From: JACDBD01 sp050743385 | GTDB taxonomy: Bacteria > Actinomycetota > Acidimicrobiia > IMCC26256 > JACDBD01 | NCBI GenBank assembly: GCA_050743385.1 | Contig: JBOGFJ010000236.1 | Location: 1-12,278, forward strand | DNA: 12,278 bases | Direction of reading: 5' to 3' | In this document: piece by piece, positions 1-5,478 of the stretch | Layout of the letters: each line of letters starts with the position of its first letter | Numbering within the stretch: the first letter of the stretch is position 1 | Notes under the pieces: model-generated | Databases searched by the model: none | What the model was told of the DNA's origin: nothing | Seen by the model: only the letters and a program-made list of their open reading frames with translations | Program-made: the position numbers and the translations under genes

Positions 1-1
1 G

Positions 2-439
2 TCGACCCCGGCCCGGCCCGGCCCGGGGAGCGGAAGCGGGAGCGGGCGCGTGATCGGCGGCTTGACGTGCCCGGCTCCGGGCTCGGCGTTCACCGACTCG
101 TGGGGCGACCCGCGCTCCGATGGGCGCACACACCAGGGCACCGACATGATGGCCCCGTACGGCGCGCCCACCTACGCCGCGGTCGGCGGCACGGTGAGCG
201 TCCAGAGCGGCGGTAACGGCGGCAACATGCTCACCATCAGCGCCACCGACGGCAACGCATACTTCTACGCCCACCTCCAGTCGTACGCGGTCACGAGCGG
301 GTCGGTGTCACAGGGGCAGCTCGTCGGCTACGTGGGCGACACGGGGAACGCCACGGGTGTGCCCCACCTCCACTTCGAGATCCGGATCGGGGGGAGCTCT
401 CCGATCAACCCCTACCCGACGCTCGCCCAGATCTGCTGA
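2..439 (+). CDS. M23 family (LytM/NlpD-like) metallopeptidase, C-terminal part, 5' truncated by window edge
   Basis: The reading frame is open from base 2 to the TGA at 437-439, so the start is probably upstream. A GTG at 50 would give 129 residues but has no Shine-Dalgarno sequence. The first visible residues form a Pro/Gly/Ser-rich linker, typical between a secreted N-terminal (often coiled-coil) part and a peptidase domain. Counting from the GTG at 50, the zinc-site motifs of M23 are present: HQGTD (His28, Asp32), YAHL (His75) and HLHFE (His106, His108). The family cleaves glycyl or peptide cross-links in peptidoglycan, or activates amidases, outside the membrane. All metal ligands are intact, so an active enzyme is likely. 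The signal peptide cannot be seen. The RsiG-like gene begins 22 bp after the stop with its own promoter-like hexamer, so the two need not be co-transcribed. Family assignment is firm; the precise substrate is unknown. Confidence 0.9.
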   Translation, partial: STPARPGPGSGSGSGRVIGGLTCPAPGSAFTDSWGDPRSDGRTHQGTDMMAPYGAPTYAAVGGTVSVQSGGNGGNMLTISATDGNAYFYAHLQSYAVTSGSVSQGQLVGYVGDTGNATGVPHLHFEIRIGGSSPINPYPTLAQIC

Positions 440-448
440 CCCGACGGG

Positions 449-454
449 TAGCCT
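449..454 (+). promoter_or_regulatory. candidate -10 hexamer TAGCCT for a leaderless rsiG-like transcript
   Basis: TAGCCT fits the actinobacterial TANNNT -10 pattern and ends 7 nt before the GTG at 462, so transcription would start at or next to the start codon. No convincing -35 is seen. The same bases contain GGAGG (455-459) only 2 nt from the GTG, too close for normal ribosome binding, which favours the leaderless reading. Confidence 0.45.
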
Positions 455-461
455 GGAGGCG

Positions 462-977
462 GTGGCTCATCAACAGCGTCGTATCGACAGGGTCCTCGAC
501 CCCGTGTACGTCACTGAGATTCCGTCGTGCTCGCTCGAGGATCTGCGGGTTCGTCACTCCGAGTGCCTCGAGATCGAGACCGAGGTGTCGTACGTCCGTC
601 GCCTCGCGCAGGCCCGCCTCGACATCCTGCGAGCCGAGCTCGACCGGCGCGCCGCCGGGGGCTCGGTCGGCGACCTCATCGCCGCGCTGCCCCAGATCCT
701 CGCCGACACCGGTCCGCGCGCCTCGGTTACCGAGAGCCGGTTGCCACGCCACCTGGCCCCTTCGATGGACATCAAGTGGAACCGCGGGCTCGAGCACATC
801 GTGTTCGACGGCACTCTTGCCAATCTCCCGACCCTCTCCGACGACGATCTGCGAGCCACGATCGAGCAGCTCGCGACGCTCGAGCGCGAGCTCTCGGAAC
901 GGCGACGCTCCCTCCACGGCGTGATCGAGACGATCGAGCTCGACCTCGCCGGCCGCCACAAGGTCGGCCGCACCTGA
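462..977 (+). CDS. rsiG: RsiG-family protein (formerly AmfC, 'aerial mycelium formation protein'), putative c-di-GMP-dependent anti-sigma factor
   Basis: With the GTG at 462 the product is 171 residues. In Streptomyces, RsiG sequesters the sigma factor WhiG when bound to a c-di-GMP dimer held by the motif E(X)3S(X)2R(X)3Q(X)3D on two antiparallel helices. Here the first helix carries an exact copy: Glu39, Ser43, Arg46, Gln50, Asp54. The C-terminal helix carries a degenerate copy: Glu141, Ser145, Arg148, His152, Glu156. A Pro/Gly-rich linker of about 60 residues and the segment LPTLSDDDL sit between them, as in AmfC/RsiG proteins. There is no signal peptide or membrane segment, so it is cytosolic. 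An in-frame GTG at 504 is an alternative start (157 residues) that keeps both motifs; 462 is preferred for the 7-nt spacing to TAGCCT. No sigma-factor gene is visible nearby; an XRE regulator follows after 10 bp. The family call rests on the motif and helix layout; binding to a WhiG/FliA-type sigma factor is inference. Confidence 0.8.
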   Translation: MAHQQRRIDRVLDPVYVTEIPSCSLEDLRVRHSECLEIETEVSYVRRLAQARLDILRAELDRRAAGGSVGDLIAALPQILADTGPRASVTESRLPRHLAPSMDIKWNRGLEHIVFDGTLANLPTLSDDDLRATIEQLATLERELSERRRSLHGVIETIELDLAGRHKVGRT

Positions 978-987
978 GCACGCCATC

Positions 988-1344
988 GTGAGCACCGATC
1001 TCGGCGAGTTCATACGCGATCAGCGTCGCAACGCGCGCCTGTCGTTGCGCAAGCTGAGCGAGCTGACCGGCATCTCCAACCCGTACCTCAGCCAGATCGA
1101 GCGCGGGTTGCGCGAACCGTCGGCCAAGATCCTCCAGGCCATCGCGCGCGGACTGCGGATCTCAGCCGAAACGCTCTACGTGCGGGCGGGGATTCTCGAT
1201 CAGCGCGACGACGAGCAAGACCTCGTCGAGGAGATCCTGCGCGATCCCACGATCAGCGAACGTCAGAAGCAGGCGCTCGTCGACATCTATCGCTCGTTCC
1301 AACACGAGCGAGCCGAGGAGCGGGAGTCGCCGCGGGCCGGCTGA
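988..1344 (+). CDS. XRE-family helix-turn-helix transcriptional regulator
   Basis: The product is 118 residues from a GTG at 988. Residues 5-64 form a single XRE/Cro-CI type HTH: the recognition part reads LSELTGISNPYLSQIERG (23-40), followed by the family signature REPSAKILQAIARGL. The C-terminal part (about 75-112) is charged and helical and may serve for dimerisation; there is no ligand-binding domain or membrane segment. The start lies 10 bp after the rsiG stop with no clear Shine-Dalgarno sequence, so co-transcription and coupled translation with rsiG are likely. Related small XRE proteins ending in a similar 'YVRAGIL' turn plus acidic tail are widespread in actinobacteria (for example, from memory, Rv0474 of M. 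tuberculosis), but I cannot assign a regulon. DNA binding is confident; target unknown. Confidence 0.88.
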   Translation: MSTDLGEFIRDQRRNARLSLRKLSELTGISNPYLSQIERGLREPSAKILQAIARGLRISAETLYVRAGILDQRDDEQDLVEEILRDPTISERQKQALVDIYRSFQHERAEERESPRAG

Positions 1345-1367
1345 CCGGAGCCCCGAGACCTCCCAGC

Positions 1368-1373
1368 TAGGCT
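1368..1373 (+). promoter_or_regulatory. candidate -10 hexamer TAGGCT for leaderless mshA
   Basis: TAGGCT ends 7 nt before the ATG at 1381, within the 36-bp gap after the XRE gene. No Shine-Dalgarno sequence precedes the ATG, and no -35 hexamer at normal spacing is recognisable. The spacing equals that at rsiG and at the FAD oxidoreductase. Confidence 0.45.
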
Positions 1374-1380
1374 CTCTCCG

Positions 1381-2610
1381 ATGTCTGTGCGCCGACTGGC
1401 CATGCTCAGCGTGCACACGTCGCCGCTGGCGCAGCCGGGTGCCGGCGACGGCGGGGGCATGAACGTGTACGTCCGGGCGCTCGGCGCCGCGCTGGCGCGC
1501 GCGGGGGTTGCGTGCGACGTCTTGACCCGCGCCGAACACGCCGAGCAACCCCCGGTCGTCGTGCTCGAGCCGGGTTTCCGCGTCATCCACCTCGCCGCCG
1601 GGCCCGCCGCGCCCGTCCCGAAGCACACGCTCCCCGAGCTGGTCGACCCATTCGCCGACGCCGCCCTCGAGCACCTCGATCGCTATGGCGGTGACTACGA
1701 CGTGCTCCACGGCAACTACTGGATCTCCGGCGCGGTCGGCCACCGGCTCAAGCACGAGCTCGATCTGCCGCTGGTGACGACCTTCCACACGCTCGACCGG
1801 GTGAAGGCCGAAGCGGGAGTCGGCGACGACCCCCAGGTACGCGCCCGAGTGGAGAGCGACGTCGTCCGCTGCGCCGACCTCATGGTCACGTCGACCGAGG
1901 ACGAGCGTGAGCAGCTCGTCTCGCTCTACGACGCCGATCGCGACCGCATCGAGATCGTGCCGCCCGGCGTCGACCATCACGTGTTCGCGCCCGGCGACAG
2001 GTCGGCAGCGCGTGCCGCGCTCGGTCTCGACGTGGCCGCGCGGGTCCTGCTGTTCGTCGGGCGCATCCAACCGCTCAAGGGCGCCGACCTCGCCGTCGGC
2101 GCGCTCGCCGAGCTCGCCGACCCCGACGCGGTGCTGCTCGTGGTCGGCGGCCCGAGCGGCCCCGAGGGGGAGGCCGAGCTCGCCCGACTGCACCGCCTCG
2201 TCGACGAGCTCGGCGTCGCGGGCCAGGTCCGGTTCGTGCCGCCGCAACCCCACGCCGCGCTCGCGACCTACTACCAGGCTGCCGACGTCTGCCTGGTGCC
2301 CTCGCACACGGAGTCGTTCGGACTGGTCGCGTTGGAGGCCGCCGCGTGCGGGACGCCGGTCGTCGCCGCCGCGGTGGGTGGGCTCCCGTCGGTGGTGGCC
2401 GACGGCCACACCGGCTTCCTCGTCGACGGGAGATCGGCAATCGACTACGCCGCTCCGGTGGCGGTCGTGCTCGGCGATCCCGATCTCGCTGCCGAGCTCG
2501 GCCGCAATGCCGCCGCCCGCGCCGCCGGCTACACGTGGAGCATCGCCGCCGCCCGACTGCGTCGTCTCTACGGTGATCTCGTCGTGCGCACTCTCGTCCA
2601 GTGCAGCTAG
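1381..2610 (+). CDS. mshA: D-inositol-3-phosphate glycosyltransferase (MshA), GT4 family, mycothiol biosynthesis
   Basis: The product is 409 residues, GT-B fold. MshA transfers GlcNAc from UDP-GlcNAc to 1L-myo-inositol 1-phosphate, the first step of mycothiol synthesis in the cytosol. The N-terminus LSVHTSPLAQPGAGDGGGMN (9-28) is nearly identical to the MshA signature and positions the ATG start well. The donor-site Arg228 and Lys233 lie in GRIQPLKG, and the EX7E motif is Glu311-Glu319 in ESFGLVALE. Lys81 in PKHTLPEL probably contacts the inositol phosphate. The C-terminal helix returns to the N-domain as usual for GT-B enzymes. Length is slightly shorter than mycobacterial MshA, which has tails at both ends. 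The following YbjN gene overlaps by 10 bp, the same neighbour as in M. tuberculosis (Rv0486-Rv0487, from memory). A generic GT4 enzyme is the alternative, but the N-terminal signature argues strongly for MshA. Confidence 0.92.
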   Translation: MSVRRLAMLSVHTSPLAQPGAGDGGGMNVYVRALGAALARAGVACDVLTRAEHAEQPPVVVLEPGFRVIHLAAGPAAPVPKHTLPELVDPFADAALEHLDRYGGDYDVLHGNYWISGAVGHRLKHELDLPLVTTFHTLDRVKAEAGVGDDPQVRARVESDVVRCADLMVTSTEDEREQLVSLYDADRDRIEIVPPGVDHHVFAPGDRSAARAALGLDVAARVLLFVGRIQPLKGADLAVGALAELADPDAVLLVVGGPSGPEGEAELARLHRLVDELGVAGQVRFVPPQPHAALATYYQAADVCLVPSHTESFGLVALEAAACGTPVVAAAVGGLPSVVADGHTGFLVDGRSAIDYAAPVAVVLGDPDLAAELGRNAAARAAGYTWSIAAARLRRLYGDLVVRTLVQCS

Positions 2611-3038
2611 ACGACGCTCATCGACTGGTTGCCGCGCACCTCGAGGGGCCGGTCGCACAGGCCGAGTACATCCAGACTGTCGAGTACGACTCGGAGCTGC
2701 GGCGCTGGTACGTGAGATTCGGCTGTGAGGGCCGCGACGCGACGACGATCTATTTCGACCTGCACGAGCGGACGCTGCGTTACGAGGTGTACTTCCTCCC
2801 CGACCCACCCGCGAACCACCTCGAGCTCTACCGGTACGTCCTGCGGCGCAACCACACGATGTACGGCGCTCGGTTCTCGATCGGACCCGACGGCGACCTC
2901 TACCTGGTCGGGCGGGTCGCACTCGAGCACTTGAGTGTTCCCGAGCTCGACCGCATCATCGGCGTGCTCTACGAGCTCGTCGAGACCTGGTTCCAGCCCG
3001 TGGCGCGGCTGGCGTACGGCGGCCGCCGAGCCGGCTGA
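2601..3038 (+). CDS. YbjN domain-containing protein (Rv0487-like)
   Basis: The product is 145 residues from a GTG at 2601 that lies inside mshA; the two genes overlap by 10 bp in different frames, implying translational coupling. The fold expected is the YbjN/type III secretion chaperone-like alpha-beta layout: an N-terminal helix (LDDAHRLVAAHL), then strands RRWYVRFGCEG, TTIYFDLHERTLRYEVYFLP and ARFSIGPDGDLYLVGRV, then a long C-terminal helix LDRIIGVLYELVETWFQPV. It has no signal peptide, membrane segment or catalytic motif. The placement directly after mshA matches Rv0487 in M. tuberculosis. YbjN proteins are thought to act as chaperone-like or stress regulators, but no role in mycothiol synthesis is established; the link is only context. 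Coding is beyond doubt given codon use and coupling. Confidence 0.88.
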   Translation: MQLDDAHRLVAAHLEGPVAQAEYIQTVEYDSELRRWYVRFGCEGRDATTIYFDLHERTLRYEVYFLPDPPANHLELYRYVLRRNHTMYGARFSIGPDGDLYLVGRVALEHLSVPELDRIIGVLYELVETWFQPVARLAYGGRRAG

Positions 3039-3068
3039 CGGCGTGAGGCTGTAATTTACGGTCTCCTC

Positions 3069-3097
3069 TTGCGAAGAGTAGGTCGCGGCGGTACGGT
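3069..3097 (+). promoter_or_regulatory. candidate promoter TTGCGA-N17-TACGGT
   Basis: TTGCGA (3069-3074, 4/6 to TTGACA) and TACGGT (3092-3097, fits TANNNT) are separated by exactly 17 bp, predicting a start near 3104. It overlaps a small inverted repeat, CTCTT-GCG-AAGAG (3066-3078), that could be an operator. The promoter would drive the self-complementary segment that follows. An AT-rich palindrome, GTAATTTAC (3051-3059), lies just upstream. Confidence 0.4.
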
Positions 3098-3103
3098 CAC
3101 AGC

Positions 3104-3203
3104 GTGTCACCGACGGGTGACGCCGGCTGGGCCCGAGGTGCAGGAAGGCCCGCCCCGTTCGGGGAAGTGCGGGGTGGTCCCGATGGTTCCTCGGGCCTGG
3201 CGT
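3104..3203 (+). ncRNA. candidate structured small RNA or leader between the YbjN gene and proC
   Basis: Starting at the predicted transcription start, the segment first forms GTCACC-GACG-GGTGAC (3106-3121). It then forms a long hairpin: 3126-3138 pairs with 3189-3201 over 13 consecutive positions (two G-U), centred on GGCCCGAGG/CCTCGGGCC. Inside it, 3147-3156 pairs with 3171-3180 at 9 of 10 positions in the same nested register, leaving a 14-nt apical loop. No Rfam family is recognised; SRP RNA, 6C RNA, RNase P and the common riboswitch motifs do not fit by eye. A GTG at 3104 would open a 50-codon frame ending at 3256, but about a third of the codons before 3204 end in A or T, unlike the neighbouring genes, so coding is less likely. 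Confidence 0.35.
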
Positions 3204-3307
3204 GCTTCCTCGCTCGCTCGCTCGGCGCCGTCAGCGGCCTCCTGGTCTTCGGCTGATTCCCGCTCGCTCACTGGGCGAACCCCTTCGCCCGCTCCGGTCG
3301 CCGCGTG
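3204..3307 (+). repeat. dispersed intergenic repeat, copy A (partner at 5906-6020)
   Basis: This 104-bp stretch aligns along its length with copy B: 3244-3266 matches 5948-5970 at 21 of 23 positions and 3290-3307 matches 6003-6020 at 17 of 18, with (CTCG)-type tandem runs at the start of both. Composition is 46 C, 30 G, 23 T, 5 A, so it is pyrimidine-rich and almost free of A on this strand. It is in no credible gene; chance frames through both copies give similar Arg/Leu/Ser-rich peptides only because the DNA is repeated. Homology may extend back to about 3193. Confidence 0.7.
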
Positions 3308-3339
3308 CCTTACGGTCGCTCCGGCCGCGGTGCACGCCT

Positions 3340-3345
3340 TACGCT
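3340..3345 (+). promoter_or_regulatory. candidate -10 hexamer TACGCT for leaderless proC
   Basis: TACGCT ends 6 nt before the ATG at 3352 and there is no Shine-Dalgarno sequence. A similar TTACGG lies 30 bp upstream (3310-3315). No -35 is recognised. Confidence 0.45.
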
Positions 3346-3351
3346 GAGCGC

Positions 3352-4158
3352 ATGATCTCCGTCGCGGTGCTCGGCGGCGGCCGCATGGGCGAGGCGCTCC
3401 TCGCGGGCCTGCTCGACGCCGGGTGGGAGCCCGAGGGCATGTCGGTCGCCGAGGTCGACGCCGACCGGCGCCGCGTGCTCGAGGAGCGCTTCCCCGCCGT
3501 GCGGGTCGTACCCAGCCCTGCGTGGGCGGTGGCCGACGCCGGCCTCGTGGTGGTGGCCGTCAAGCCCGACGACGTCGTCGCCGCCCTCGAGCAGTGCGCC
3601 ACCACCCTGCCCGAGCAGGCCCTGGTGCTCTCCATCGCCGCCGGCGTGACCCTCGACACGCTCGAGACCGCGGCCCCCGACCGGCCGGTGGTGCGGGCGA
3701 TGCCCAACACCGCCGCCCTCGTACGCCGGGGCGCGGCCGCGATCGCCGCCGGCAAGCACGCGACCGAAGCCGATCTCGACCTGGCCGAGCGCGTGCTCGG
3801 AGCCGTCGGGGTCGTCGTGCGCGTTCCCGAGCCCCTGCTCGACGCCGTGACCGGGCTCTCGGGTTCGGGCCCGGCGTACGTGTTCCTGGTGGCCGAGGCC
3901 ATGGTCGAGGCGGGGGTACTGGTCGGGCTGCCGCGTGAGACGTCCGCCGAGCTCGTCCATCAGACGCTGGTCGGCGCGGCCTCCCTGCTCGCGGACGGCA
4001 CCGAGGGGCCCGAGGCGCTCCGCGCCGCGGTCACGTCGCCCGGCGGAACCACCGCCGCCGGGCTGCAACGGCTCGAGGCCCACGGCGTCCGGGCCGCCTT
4101 CCTGGAGGCCGTCGAGGCGGCGACGCAACGCTCGAAGGAGCTCGGCCGGGGGAGCTGA
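3352..4158 (+). CDS. proC: pyrroline-5-carboxylate reductase (ProC)
   Basis: The product is 268 residues, the usual length. ProC reduces 1-pyrroline-5-carboxylate to L-proline with NAD(P)H in the cytosol, the last step of proline synthesis. The Rossmann nucleotide loop is VAVLGGGRMGEA (4-15). AVKPDDV (Lys71) and VRAMPNT (Met117-Thr120) follow in the N-terminal domain. The C-terminal dimerisation domain carries the TGLSGSGPAYVF and VTSPGGTTAAGL (227-238) signatures that line the substrate site. The ATG at 3352 is chosen because the glycine-rich loop must lie within the first 15 residues; the frame is open 50 codons further up but that DNA is repeat A. It sits alone, then the BldC-like gene follows after about 250 bp; the proC-bldC-like neighbourhood is conserved in actinobacteria (Rv0500-Rv0500A, from memory). 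Confidence 0.97.
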   Translation: MISVAVLGGGRMGEALLAGLLDAGWEPEGMSVAEVDADRRRVLEERFPAVRVVPSPAWAVADAGLVVVAVKPDDVVAALEQCATTLPEQALVLSIAAGVTLDTLETAAPDRPVVRAMPNTAALVRRGAAAIAAGKHATEADLDLAERVLGAVGVVVRVPEPLLDAVTGLSGSGPAYVFLVAEAMVEAGVLVGLPRETSAELVHQTLVGAASLLADGTEGPEALRAAVTSPGGTTAAGLQRLEAHGVRAAFLEAVEAATQRSKELGRGS

Positions 4159-4170
4159 CTGCCTCCTCTG

Positions 4171-4191
4171 CTCGCGCTCGCTTCGCTCGCC
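4171..4191 (+). repeat. short relative of the dispersed repeat (GCTCGCTTCGCTCGC motif)
   Basis: Just after proC, the 15-mer GCTCGCTTCGCTCGC (4176-4190) occurs exactly, as in copy B at 5982-5996 and 5991-6005. The rest of the 4159-4309 gap does not align well with copies A and B, so this is a fragment or an independent motif. I see no gene in 4159-4412. Confidence 0.4.
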
Positions 4192-4214
4192 GCTCCCGCA
4201 CGCAGCTGGCGGCC

Positions 4215-4237
4215 CGGGGCGGGCGTAGCCCGCCCCG
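4215..4237 (+). terminator. perfect GC-only hairpin downstream of proC
   Basis: CGGGGCGGGC (4215-4224) and GCCCGCCCCG (4228-4237) are perfect complements around a 3-nt loop (GTA), 57 nt after the proC stop. There is no T-run, so this would be an 'I-shaped' terminator or mRNA-end stabiliser of the kind proposed in actinobacteria, not a classic intrinsic terminator. Confidence 0.5.
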
Positions 4238-4309
4238 CGTCCCGCGATGGCCGCTCCTGACTCCTTGGTCGGCTCGCGTCGCGACCCCTCGCGCTCCCCA
4301 CCATCCACC

Positions 4310-4338
4310 TCGACAACACCGGCCACCGTCGTTACGCT
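4310..4338 (+). promoter_or_regulatory. promoter for the BldC-like gene, TCGACA-N17-TACGCT
   Basis: TCGACA (4310-4315, 5/6 to TTGACA) and TACGCT (4333-4338) are exactly 17 bp apart. This predicts a start near 4345 and a leader of about 68 nt before the GTG at 4413. It is the best -35/-10 pair in the window and resembles a housekeeping (SigA/HrdB) promoter. Confidence 0.55.
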
Positions 4339-4400
4339 CCGGCCTGCGGGCTGGAGTACCCGGGGGGACCAAACCGACCCTCGAGTCCAGCGGGGTGAAA

Positions 4401-4405
4401 AGGAG
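4401..4405 (+). promoter_or_regulatory. Shine-Dalgarno AGGAG that fixes the BldC-like start
   Basis: AGGAG ends 7 nt before the GTG at 4413. The upstream in-frame GTG at 4395 has no such sequence, so 4413 is preferred. Confidence 0.7.
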
Positions 4406-4412
4406 TGCCGCA

Positions 4413-4607
4413 GTGGCGGAGTCGTTCGCCAAGGCGCGTTTTCTGACGGTCCAGGAAGTGGCTGAGCTGCTGCGGGTCTCGTCGATGACGGTGTATCGCC
4501 TGATCAAGGCAGGGGATCTCCCGGCCGTGCGCGTCGGGCGGTCGTTCCGGGTGCGTGACGTCGACGTCGACGGCTACCTCGCGTCCCGGTACACGCAAGC
4601 CGGCTGA
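4413..4607 (+). CDS. BldC-like / excisionase-family small DNA-binding protein
   Basis: The product is 64 residues from the GTG at 4413. It is a single MerR-like winged helix of the excisionase/BldC type: helix FLTVQEVAELLRVSSMTVYR (10-29), turn, then LIKAGDLPAVRVGRSFRV (30-47) with the wing formed by VRVGRSFRV. The C-terminus is a short helix ending in YTQAG. There is no effector domain. In Streptomyces BldC multimerises head-to-tail on direct repeats to control development; the present sequence, with MTVYRLI and GRSFRV, is closer to the Rv0500A type found beside proC in mycobacteria (memory). Such proteins are chromosomal regulators, so the excisionase name should not be read as evidence for a prophage; no integrase is present. 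A strong promoter and a separate leader show it is an independent transcription unit. Confidence 0.88.
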   Translation: MAESFAKARFLTVQEVAELLRVSSMTVYRLIKAGDLPAVRVGRSFRVRDVDVDGYLASRYTQAG

Positions 4608-4614
4608 CCACAGG

Positions 4615-4620
4615 TACGGT
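4615..4620 (+). promoter_or_regulatory. candidate -10 hexamer TACGGT for a leaderless DUF62 transcript
   Basis: TACGGT lies 7 nt after the BldC-like stop and ends 9 nt before the GTG at 4630. No Shine-Dalgarno sequence precedes the GTG. The spacing is 2-3 nt longer than at the other sites, so support is weaker. Confidence 0.35.
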
Positions 4621-4629
4621 CGCGCGGCC

Positions 4630-5478
4630 GTGCCCACACCCAAGCCTTTCTGCTCCTTCCTCAGCGATTACGGATCGGCCGACGAGTTCGTCGGCGTCTG
4701 CAAGTCGGTGATGCTGAGTGTGGCGCCCGACCTCCGTGTGATCGACCTGACGCACGAGGTGCCACCCCACGACGTCAAGGCCGGCGCGCTCACCCTGGTA
4801 CGGGCGGTGCAGTACCTGCCCGAGGGCGGCATCGTGCTCGCGGTCGTCGACCCGGGCGTGGGCACCGACCGGAGGCTCCTCGGAGTCGACGTGCCGCACG
4901 GGGTGCTGTTCGGTCCCGACAACGGGCTCCTCGCGCCCGCCGTGGCGATGCTGGGCGGCGCGACACAGGTCGTGTCCCTGACCAACACCGAGTACCACCT
5001 GCCCTCACCCGGCCCGACCTTCGCCGGGCGCGACGTGCTCGCGCCCGCGGTGGGGCACCTCGCCGCCGGCGTCCCGCTCGGTGACCTGGGTGAGGAGGTC
5101 GACGCTGCCGGCCTCGTGCCGGGCCTGGTCTCCCTGCCACAACACGAGGAGAGCGGCGCCATCGCCGGGGAGGTGTGGTGGGTCGACCGCTTCGGCAACT
5201 GCCAGCTCAACATCGATCCCGAGGAGCTGACCGCCCACGGCGGCGCACCCGGCGAGCCGGTCGAGGTCCGCTTTCGCGACCAGGTGCGGTCGGCGCGTTG
5301 GGTGCCGACGTATGCCGACGCCAAGCCGTCCGAGCTCGTGCTCGTCGTCGACTCCTACGGGCTCACCTCGCTCGCGCTCGACCGCCAGTCGGTGGCCGAG
5401 GTCTGCGGGCTCCGGGCGGGTTCGGCCGTGACGCTGGTGCCGCCCGGCTCGGGCGAGCCGAGTGAGGGCGAACAATGA
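4630..5478 (+). CDS. SAM hydroxide adenosyltransferase (DUF62 / SAM hydrolase) family protein with catalytic His replaced by Ala
   Basis: The product is 282 residues. The family (relatives of fluorinase and the chlorinase SalL) converts S-adenosylmethionine and water to adenosine and methionine. Family motifs appear in order: SDYGSADEFVG (12-22), VVDPGVGTDRR (Asp74, Arg81), GPDNGLL, TFAGRDVLAP (130-139), and DRFGNCQLNI (186-195) opening the C-terminal beta domain. In the Pyrococcus horikoshii enzyme the triad is Asp68, Arg75, His127, the last in TFHGRD (from memory). Here Asp and Arg are kept but Ala132 replaces the His, so hydrolysis may be altered. No fluorinase-type insertion is evident. 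The GTG at 4630 is chosen because the beta strand and SDYG motif start a few residues later; further upstream the frame runs through the BldC-like gene. A 21-codon frame overlaps the stop (ATGA). Family certain, activity uncertain. Confidence 0.88.
   Translation: MPTPKPFCSFLSDYGSADEFVGVCKSVMLSVAPDLRVIDLTHEVPPHDVKAGALTLVRAVQYLPEGGIVLAVVDPGVGTDRRLLGVDVPHGVLFGPDNGLLAPAVAMLGGATQVVSLTNTEYHLPSPGPTFAGRDVLAPAVGHLAAGVPLGDLGEEVDAAGLVPGLVSLPQHEESGAIAGEVWWVDRFGNCQLNIDPEELTAHGGAPGEPVEVRFRDQVRSARWVPTYADAKPSELVLVVDSYGLTSLALDRQSVAEVCGLRAGSAVTLVPPGSGEPSEGEQ

Noticed and set aside
405..1013. 202-codon open frame on the - strand
   Set aside because: Antisense to the rsiG-like gene, which has a strong motif pair.
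1162..2922. 586-codon open frame on the - strand
   Set aside because: It covers mshA, YbjN and part of the XRE gene antisense, has no motif, and is Arg/Gly/His-rich as expected from high-GC antisense frames.
3126..3201. Known RNA classes (SRP RNA, 6C RNA, RNase P, common riboswitches)
   Set aside because: The defining loop and core sequences of these families are absent by eye.
3104..3256. 50-codon leaderless-type frame from GTG 3104
   Set aside because: Spacing to TACGGT fits, but third-position GC is far below the neighbours and the end lies in the repeat; RNA structure explains the segment better.
3310..4326. 338-codon open frame on the - strand
   Set aside because: Antisense shadow of proC, Gly/His/Arg-rich without motifs.
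4413..4607. Prophage or integrative element suggested by the excisionase-family name
   Set aside because: No integrase, attachment-site repeat or phage gene is present; BldC-like proteins are ordinary chromosomal regulators.
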